64,000 bases of DNA, taken from NCBI RefSeq assembly GCF_001528665.1, contig NZ_BBYJ01000034.1, positions 27,650 to 91,649 of the forward strand. The letters are read 5' to 3'. Under the pieces are notes generated by a model, which saw nothing but the letters and a program-made list of their open reading frames with translations, was not told the DNA's origin and ran no database searches. Below, piece after piece: positions 63,831 to 64,000 of this stretch; positions within the stretch are counted from its first letter, which is position 1, and each line of letters starts with the position of its first letter. This stretch comes from Microtetraspora malaysiensis. Lineage in GTDB: Bacteria > Actinomycetota > Actinomycetes > Streptosporangiales > Streptosporangiaceae. A program made the position numbers and the translations under genes.

Positions 63831-63965
63831 GCTGCGCTGCGGCGGGCGGGCCCTCCGGCGCGCCGTGATAGCGGGCCTCTGGCGTAACCGTTTCGCGGCT
63901 CGGGCGCGGCGGTACAGGGCACAGTCCTACGCGCGCCGGAGGTCCCACCCGCACTCCGCTCCGCT
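63829..63965. repeat. 138-bp repeat unit with inverted ends, copy B
   Basis: Direct repeat of copy A, 270 bp downstream. Its ends pair even better: GCGGGCGGGCCCTCCGGCGC on the left pairs with the right end in about 20 of 22 positions. Differences from copy A tend to keep the pairing. Confidence 0.75.
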
Positions 63966-64000
63966 TTCCCGCCGCACTCACTCCTCACTGTCAGGCCCCC

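Larger units (their letters stand above)
63044..64000. other. Non-coding, repeat-rich end region
   Basis: 957 bp without a convincing gene. Third-codon positions in the open minus-strand frame over 63.8-63.99 kb are about 25-30% A/T, far above that of the neighbouring genes. It holds the promoter side of the EAL-CBS gene, an IS256-type transposase fossil (63256-63318), a 14-bp tandem pair (63323-63350), four copies of GCTGCGCTGCGGCGG (from 63381, 63478, 63561 and 63831), a doubled GCTGCTGAACGGTGACCGCT (63426 and 63460 area) and the larger repeats listed separately. Confidence 0.7.

Noticed and set aside
61844..63988. A 714-codon open frame on the minus strand would extend the EAL-CBS protein upstream by over 300 residues, with repeated Arg-Ala-rich segments.
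   Set aside because: Third-codon positions in the extra part contain about 25-30% A/T, unlike the genuine genes; the sequence is made of DNA repeats that pair as hairpins; and a leaderless start fits at 63043.

Overview
The window is 64 kb of high-GC DNA with actinobacterial gene content: WhiA, RbpA, OpcA, a SufR-led suf operon containing a Rieske protein, and many GTG starts. The order yvcK-whiA-gap-pgk-tpiA-secG-rbpA, then pgl-opcA-zwf-pgi-tal-tkt, then ctaB, ctaA, suf, is the chromosomal core known from Streptomyces and its relatives. The protein sequences look most like Streptosporangiales (Streptosporangium/Nonomuraea type). That placement is an inference from memory, not from a search. 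No tRNA, rRNA, CRISPR array or intact insertion sequence was found.

Layout. 1-5.9 kb (+): end of yvcK, whiA, a gap-pgk-tpiA glycolytic operon behind a DasR-like operator, secG and rbpA. 5.9-10.7 kb: an accessory block with an amidohydrolase, an amine/amino-acid oxidase, an ACT-GNAT acetyltransferase and a small membrane protein. 10.7-19.1 kb (-): the pentose-phosphate operon tkt-tal-pgi-zwf-opcA-pgl. 19.4 kb (+): ctaB. 20.3-28.3 kb: an N,N-dimethylformamidase-like Tat lipoprotein, a PrsW protease, a SanA-like protein, a NarL-type two-component pair, a small membrane protein and two PH-domain membrane proteins. 28.4-29.4 kb (-): ctaA.

29.5-41.9 kb (+) is a catabolic island inserted between ctaA and the suf neighbourhood. 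It carries a predicted three-subunit D-hydroxyproline dehydrogenase, a DapA-family deaminase, a hydroxyproline 2-epimerase, a complete branched-chain-amino-acid-type ABC importer, a second proline-racemase-family enzyme, an ornithine-cyclodeaminase-family enzyme and a GntR/FCD regulator. Together these can import hydroxyprolines and convert them to alpha-ketoglutarate semialdehyde. The last dehydrogenase is not in the window.

42.0-44.8 kb (-): an EamA exporter and an ABC-2 exporter pair. 45.0-51.5 kb (+): sufR-sufB-sufD-Rieske-sufC-sufS-sufU-sufT. A SufR-type operator lies over the start of sufR and an IdeR/DtxR-like iron box lies farther upstream. 51.6-54.1 kb: a DEAD-box RNA helicase with a structured leader of about 360 nt and an RGD/RGG-rich tail. 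Then come an acetylxylan-esterase-like hydrolase, hisE and hisG, a Ser/Thr kinase (-), an ABC-2 exporter with a DesK/DesR-like two-component system (+), and a degenerate EAL-CBS protein (-). The last ~950 bp (63.04-64.0 kb) appear non-coding. They hold an IS256-type transposase fossil, tandem repeats and two ~138-bp units whose ends are inverted repeats.

Several genes appear to be leaderless: a TANNNT or CANNNT -10 hexamer lies 6-7 nt before a GTG or ATG with no ribosome-binding site. I used this to choose the starts of prsW, ctaA, sufR, the EAL-CBS gene and the ABC ATPase at 58.4 kb.
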